From positions 1 to 32,895 of the forward strand of contig JAUXFX010000014.1 of assembly GCA_030622635.1 (NCBI GenBank): a stretch of 32,895 nt of DNA, read 5' to 3'. Position numbers and translations under genes: made by a program. How positions within the stretch are numbered: position 1 is the stretch's first letter; the number at the start of each line of letters is the position of its first letter. This document shows positions 29,058-32,895 of this stretch, in pieces. Source of the DNA: Bacteroidota bacterium (lineage in GTDB: Bacteria > Bacteroidota > Bacteroidia > Bacteroidales > JADFUO01). The notes below the pieces were generated by a model, which saw only the letters and a list, made by a program, of their open reading frames with translations, ran no database searches and was not told the DNA's origin.

Positions 29058-31073
29058 TTACTTCGTATTTTCAATTTTTTTGGATAATTTCTTTAAGTCA
29101 ATATTACCGATTGCAATTTCATTTAATTCACCCATTATCCAGTTTGTTTCATTTTTCTTATTATCAGCATATTTTATTTCATCAAACTTTTCTTTTAAAA
29201 ATGGAATATGAGAAAAAATACTTTCTATTGATACTTTTTTGAAATTTATGCTTGAAAGAACAGAATCAAAATCCATTTTCGGGTTTTCATAAACAACAGG
29301 AAGCATTTTTTCTGCAAGTTTAAGATTTAGCTTGTTTTTCAGAAGATATCTAAACATAGCATAAATTATTTTATAATTAAACTCCTCTGCAGGTAAATAA
29401 TGCCCTTCAACAAACTTTAATTTATGTCCGAAAAACGTTCCTGTAAATTTTGGATTTATATTAAGTTCGTTGACAATTCTTTCAATTAGCAAGAAAAGAT
29501 TCTTTTTAAAAATATAGGTGTAAGTATCTTCAGGCACATTCCATTTTTTTAATTGAAAATACCTGTCAATAACTTCTGTTGGAAGATTCTTTTTTAAATT
29601 TTCAATATGTTCGTTTTCAAGAGGTATTGGCGGTGAATCGGTGTCAGGGTACATACGGTCAGCACCCGGCAGTACTCTTTCAAAAATTGTTGTACCATCT
29701 TCAAATGATTTCCGTGTTTCGTTAGGTACGCATTCAAAAGCCATTTGGCATCTTTCCTCAATAGTTTCAAGGGCAGTTTCCATATCTTCTTCCGGACCCC
29801 AAAAAATTATCTGTGCATCATCTTTACCTGAGTTTAATAAAGTTCTTATTTTTTTAAAATCATTTTCTAAAATAACCGGTTCAAAAGCTTCGGAATGTGT
29901 CATATTCGGTTTTTCAAGACAGGCAATAACTTTAAGTCTTTCGCTGATTTCATTGGCAAACATTTTCCCGGGTTGAGTAAAATGAGAAAGTATTCCCTTG
30001 AATCCCGGAAAATTAACAGCAATAATTTTATACCGTTGTTTCCGGGCATTTTTGAGAGGCTCATAAGTAAATCTAAAAGAATTAAAAGATTGTGAATTCA
30101 GATGTTCGTAATTGATTTTCCAGTTTGCAGTATCAGCAATTCTTTTCTTTAAAATTTCTCTGATTTTCAACAATGCCCACTGCCTGAAACACTCGTTATG
30201 TGTAAGTTCGGGAATCCATTTAGTGTGTGCAACTCCTTTTATTTCAACACGCGTTCCACCTCTGCAACTAACATTTACATCTTCCCTTCCTGCGCCGATA
30301 CCTGTTCTAACTTTATCTGTGCTTCTGTTCAAAAAACGTATATAATCGCATGTTTCTCTGACTTCTTCGGGATTCACACAATCGGGATAAGTAACGGTTT
30401 CAATCAAAGGCATGCCAAGACGATCGGTTTTAAAAGTACGAACATGACCAATATCTGAAATTTCGCGGCATGCATCTTCTTCTAAACTCAATTGAATAAG
30501 CCGTATTTTTTTGTTTTTCAACGAAATTTCGCCTTCAACACCAATAATAGTAGTACGCTGGAAGCCGGTAGGAATGCTTCCGTCAAGATATTGTTTTCGG
30601 GTAATATGAATCTCTCCTACAATATTTAATTTTGAAAGCAAAGAAATTTCAATAGCAATGTCAAGTGCTTCTTTATTAACAGGAAAAGGTGGAGTATCAT
30701 CAACCTCATAAGTACATGTGGTTTCATTTTTCAAGCGGTAAATTATTTCTTTTTTGGTTTTAAATTCCATCAATGCAGTACCGTCATATTCTCCTAATTC
30801 GCTGAGTGTAGGACGCATGTGTCTGACAACTTCCGCATCATAATCCTCGCTTTTATTGTAAACTCCAGCAGGGCAATGGCAAAAAAGCTTCTCCTTTGTT
30901 AATAATTGTTGATGAACTTCCAATCCCGACTTGAAACCGATTCTATTATAAGTTTCCTGTGTGGCTTCCTTACGCGAAACATAACCAACTGCTTTTTTGG
31001 TTTTTTCATAATTTTGCTTCGGGCTAAACTTATTTAAATTTTTAGAGTTACTACTATTCTTTTGATTTGCCAT
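29058..31073 (-). CDS. gatE: Glu-tRNA(Gln) amidotransferase subunit E (archaeal type)
   Basis: GatE binds tRNA-Gln, phosphorylates the mischarged glutamate and amidates it with ammonia from GatD. The 671-residue protein has a GatB/E cradle domain from about 45 (KSGLEVHQQL, FCHCPAG, EVDDTPPFPVN, QLSLEEDACR, RLGMPLIETVTYPDCVNPEE, GIGAGREDVNVSCRGGTRVE). A GAD (AspRS-like) insertion lies at about 345-455 (VNFPGFKGILSHF, ISERLKVIACLEKPN, DDAQIIFWGPEED). The core then resumes (NETRKSFEDGTTIFERVLPG, RMYPDTDSPPIP) with a helical YqeY-like tail. The GAD insertion and the size distinguish GatE from bacterial GatB. A lysine-rich N-terminal extension of about 45 residues is unusual. It has its own promoter; gatD follows on the same strand. 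Confidence 0.94.
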   Translation of the reverse strand: MANQKNSSNSKNLNKFSPKQNYEKTKKAVGYVSRKEATQETYNRIGFKSGLEVHQQLLTKEKLFCHCPAGVYNKSEDYDAEVVRHMRPTLSELGEYDGTALMEFKTKKEIIYRLKNETTCTYEVDDTPPFPVNKEALDIAIEISLLSKLNIVGEIHITRKQYLDGSIPTGFQRTTIIGVEGEISLKNKKIRLIQLSLEEDACREISDIGHVRTFKTDRLGMPLIETVTYPDCVNPEEVRETCDYIRFLNRSTDKVRTGIGAGREDVNVSCRGGTRVEIKGVAHTKWIPELTHNECFRQWALLKIREILKKRIADTANWKINYEHLNSQSFNSFRFTYEPLKNARKQRYKIIAVNFPGFKGILSHFTQPGKMFANEISERLKVIACLEKPNMTHSEAFEPVILENDFKKIRTLLNSGKDDAQIIFWGPEEDMETALETIEERCQMAFECVPNETRKSFEDGTTIFERVLPGADRMYPDTDSPPIPLENEHIENLKKNLPTEVIDRYFQLKKWNVPEDTYTYIFKKNLFLLIERIVNELNINPKFTGTFFGHKLKFVEGHYLPAEEFNYKIIYAMFRYLLKNKLNLKLAEKMLPVVYENPKMDFDSVLSSINFKKVSIESIFSHIPFLKEKFDEIKYADNKKNETNWIMGELNEIAIGNIDLKKLSKKIENTK

Positions 31074-31113
31074 ATTAAAATTGTATCAAAATTTTATTAA
31101 AAAAATAAAAGCC

Positions 31114-31141
31114 CAAAAGTAAGGATAAAATGAATAACCAA
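31114..31141 (-). promoter_or_regulatory. Promoter of gatE
   Basis: Minus strand: TTG at 31141-31139, 17-bp spacer, TACTTTTG at 31121-31114, 40 bases before the gatE start codon. Good fit to the Bacteroidota consensus. Confidence 0.65.
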
Positions 31142-31170
31142 GACGGAAAAAGGATGAATATGCTAAATAT

Positions 31171-31370
31171 TATTTAAACTCAAATAACGGTTTGAGTTTA
31201 GCAAGTATTTCCGAAGAGATATCAGTATGGTTACTAAGTATTTCATTTAGGGAAAATGAAGGCAATTTTATTTTCGATTCCAACTCAATAAATTCACGGA
31301 AAGACAATTCGTTCAAATTATAAGACACAAGCCTGCGGCTCAAGTCTGATTCTCCTTTATAAATTTCAAG
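31171..31370 (-). pseudogene. AAA+ ATPase (DUF4143-type) fragment
   Basis: The minus strand encodes LEIYKGESDLSRRLVSYNLN, then ELSFREFIELESKIKLPSFS and LNEILSNHTDISSEILAKLK, ending FEFK and a stop. This matches an internal stretch of the AAA-family ATPases of the DUF4143 group (the D-L-S-R-R-x-V-x-Y-x-L-x-x-L-S-F-R-E segment). The P-loop part and the C-terminal DUF4143 domain are missing, so it is a leftover of a deleted gene. Confidence 0.65.
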
Positions 31371-31592
31371 AATTGTAAATATATGTTTACAGTTTATAAT
31401 GTTTTTTGTAAATGCAAATATACAATATTTATTTTGTTTTGGGTTATAAACCGCTAACCAGGCTAAATAATATTTTGATGTGCTGGGGGAAGCTTTTGGT
31501 CGTGCAATGCCCTTGCACGTAATTGCAAGAAGGGGGGTGTATTTTATTGCTAAATCCTTTAAGAATTGAGTAATATATCATTTGAAATATCA

Positions 31593-31638
31593 AACCACGA
31601 AGTGGTTAAACGTGAATAGCCATAGGTGAAACCTGTGG
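31593..31638. repeat. Pair of short hairpins
   Basis: AACCACGAAGTGGTT (31593-31607) is a perfect palindrome with one central base, and CCATAGGTGAAACCTGTGG (31620-31638) folds with one mismatch. They resemble dispersed intergenic hairpins of Bacteroidota genomes. Confidence 0.55.
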
Positions 31639-31688
31639 TTAAAAAGGTGAAAACCATATCAGTAACCCCAACGGGCATACGCGTCAAC

Positions 31689-32257
31689 TTAAGCAAATAT
31701 TTTGTCCATAACTTGCTCATAGTTCAATCTTTTTCTTGAATCATACGAACAGTATCTTGCTAAGGTACAGATTGTTTTGCTAATATTTTCGTTGTAGAAA
31801 AGTAATTCATTATGTATCTCAATTAGCTTGCTTGGATGTTTTACAAAATATTTCAATACTTTCATCAAGCTCAAATATTTATTAAGATGTTTTTGAACTA
31901 ATAATCTACAATGAGAAAAAAAATAATGAGTTAAAAGCAGAATCATTATAAATCGTGCAATTAGTATTATGTGTAGTTGTACAAATGATACATTATGCAT
32001 TTTAGAAAAACCCATATTGCTTTTCCAACTTTTAAATATAATTTCAATACGCCATCGTAAGCCGTATATTTGGATAATTTCAGAGAAGATAGCTTTGTCT
32101 TTTGGGATCGTTACAATAAAAATAGTCCAGTCTTGTTGTTCTAAAAATTCTTTTGAAGGATTTTTCCCTTTGCTTTCTTTCTTGGCTTTTCTTCTTCTTT
32201 CATCAGCAACTGCTTTATTAACTGGTGCAGATACTAATCTAACAAGAGTTTTTTTTT
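31689..32257 (-). CDS. IS4-family transposase, 3' part (catalytic Glu)
   Basis: In the -1 frame relative to the 5' part, translation continues through the A9 run as TLVRLVSAPVNKAVADERRR, then EFLEQQDWTIFIVTIPKDKA and IIQIYGLRWRIEIIFKSWKS, the Y-(2)-R-(3)-E-(6)-K motif that supplies the third catalytic residue of IS4 transposases. It ends at VMDKIFA. The ORF track lists only the part from MGFSKMH. It has no start codon of its own at the junction, so it needs frameshifting or slippage on the A run, or the copy is dead. Confidence 0.8.
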
Positions 32258-32895
32258 GTTATTAAGCCTAACCATTATATCAAGGTTGCCATTCTTTTTT
32301 AGTTCTTTAGTTAGATTTAAAGGTTTTAAGGTGAATTGATCCAGAATTCTTAATTTGAATTTATACCTATAAATACAATCAGCTCCAACTTTTTTATGCC
32401 TTTCAATTTCGTTAGTATCTAAATATCCCCTGTCTCTCAATACTAAATCACCATCTTCTAATTCTAAATCTGAAGCTGCTTTTATGTCATTCTTAGTATA
32501 TGTATCAATAGAAAAGTAGATGAATTTTTCAGCCAATAGATCGTAAATTCCTTGAATACGTGCATTGGTACTCTTTGATTTTCCATTAGATACACCCGAA
32601 AAAAGTTTAAATAAACGCAATGGAAGTTTAATAATTGTACTATCTTGTACAAGTATTCTTTTGTATTTAGATTTTCTCTTCAAGTGTATTAATTCATCTT
32701 TATCAATTTTGTTTCTAATCATTATTGCTAATATCTCTTGAAAAAACGATTTACTTTGCTTGGTCATTTTCTGTTGTACTGCTTGTTTACTAACACTAAT
32801 TCCAGTTGCTTCTTCCATACGAGATGCTACGATATTATAGCTTGTTTCTCCATTAATTGATTCATAACAAAATGAATATAGAATATCCTTGGGCA
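32234..32895 (-). CDS. IS4-family transposase, 5' part, partial at right edge
   Basis: The frame is open from the window edge (PKDILYSFCYESINGETSYN, before the ORF-track Met), so the true start lies outside. It contains an N-terminal helical region (TGISVSKQAVQQKMTK), the first catalytic Asp (ILVQDSTIIKLP) and the second (GDLVLRDRGYLD). After NNKKKLLLD it stops, just past a run of nine A residues. Without the continuation in the other frame the DDE triad is incomplete. The left IS end may be near 31680 (ACGCGTCAACTTAAG); the right end is outside. Confidence 0.85.
   Translation of the reverse strand, partial: PKDILYSFCYESINGETSYNIVASRMEEATGISVSKQAVQQKMTKQSKSFFQEILAIMIRNKIDKDELIHLKRKSKYKRILVQDSTIIKLPLRLFKLFSGVSNGKSKSTNARIQGIYDLLAEKFIYFSIDTYTKNDIKAASDLELEDGDLVLRDRGYLDTNEIERHKKVGADCIYRYKFKLRILDQFTLKPLNLTKELKKNGNLDIMVRLNNKKKLLLD
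32249..32257 (-). other. A9 slippery run in transposase gene
   Basis: Nine consecutive A residues (minus strand: AAC AAA AAA AAA CTC) sit where the two transposase frames overlap. Stepping back one base gives ACT CTT GTT, the frame of the catalytic-Glu half. Confidence 0.7.

Larger units (their letters stand above)
31074..31688. other. Intergenic region with gene remnant and hairpin repeats
   Basis: Holds the gatE promoter, an AAA+ ATPase remnant (31171-31370), a hairpin pair around 31593-31638 and the presumed end of the IS element near 31680. A longer frame (about 31171-31500, with STSKYYLAWLAVYNPKQNKY) runs into the remnant but looks like repeat sequence. Confidence 0.6.

Noticed and set aside
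30112-30458. Plus-strand ORFs of 77 and 86 residues inside gatE
   Set aside because: Antisense shadows of gatE with no recognisable domains or start signals.
29058-31073. GatB instead of GatE
   Set aside because: It is much longer than GatB and carries a GAD insertion; no gatA or gatC lies nearby and a gatD does.

Overview
The window looks like the chromosome of an anaerobic Bacteroidota bacterium, probably near Bacteroidales. The evidence is low GC, several promoters of the Bacteroidota form (TTG, 17-20 bp, TAnnTTTG), secreted proteins with type IX secretion (T9SS) C-terminal sorting tails, a FISUMP-domain lipoprotein, methylmalonyl-CoA epimerase, and a tungsten-type aldehyde:ferredoxin oxidoreductase (AOR).

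Layout. 1-2179: the 5' part of an AOR gene (minus strand, running off the left edge), a truncated ThiS-like reading frame, tRNA-Asn(GTT) and tRNA-Ala(GGC). 2134-12247: a genomic island at the 3' half of tRNA-Ala. A perfect 99-bp direct repeat (tRNA 3' half plus the last codons of hsdR) brackets a 1.4-kb relic that holds a frameshifted hsdR tail, an ORF6N-domain gene and a broken tyrosine integrase. Next comes a compact five-gene type I restriction-modification operon read leftward in the order hsdM, rhuM, hsdS, albA_2-type ATPase/regulator, hsdR. Small scars suggest the two accessory genes are exchangeable cassettes. 12470-12600: a decayed 3' end of a group II intron. 12655-15826: a FISUMP/PKD lipoprotein and a secreted seven-repeat FG-GAP protein. 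15961-24000: mostly housekeeping genes (mce, udk, SGNH hydrolase, tRNA-Arg, metG, LD-carboxypeptidase, YraN, GH130) interrupted by a four-helix-bundle gene that sits inside a small element with terminal inverted repeats. 24171-27034: a T9SS exported endonuclease/exonuclease/phosphatase-fold protein and a T9SS Asp-box protein split by a G9 tract. 27287-31073: gatD and gatE, the archaeal-type Glu-tRNA(Gln) amidotransferase. 31074-32895: an AAA+ ATPase remnant, hairpin repeats and an IS4-family transposase gene split at an A9 run and cut by the right edge.

The two items most worth attention are the GatDE pair, described as the archaeal route to Gln-tRNA(Gln) but here in a bacterial context, and the restriction island, whose junction duplications, in-frame 12-bp repeats, vestigial tail and tandem tRNA att repeats record repeated cassette exchange. 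The G9 tract in a surface protein gene is a strong phase-variation candidate. All family assignments come from reading the protein sequences; no searches were run. The homopolymer frameshifts (G9, A9, C5) could also be sequencing errors.
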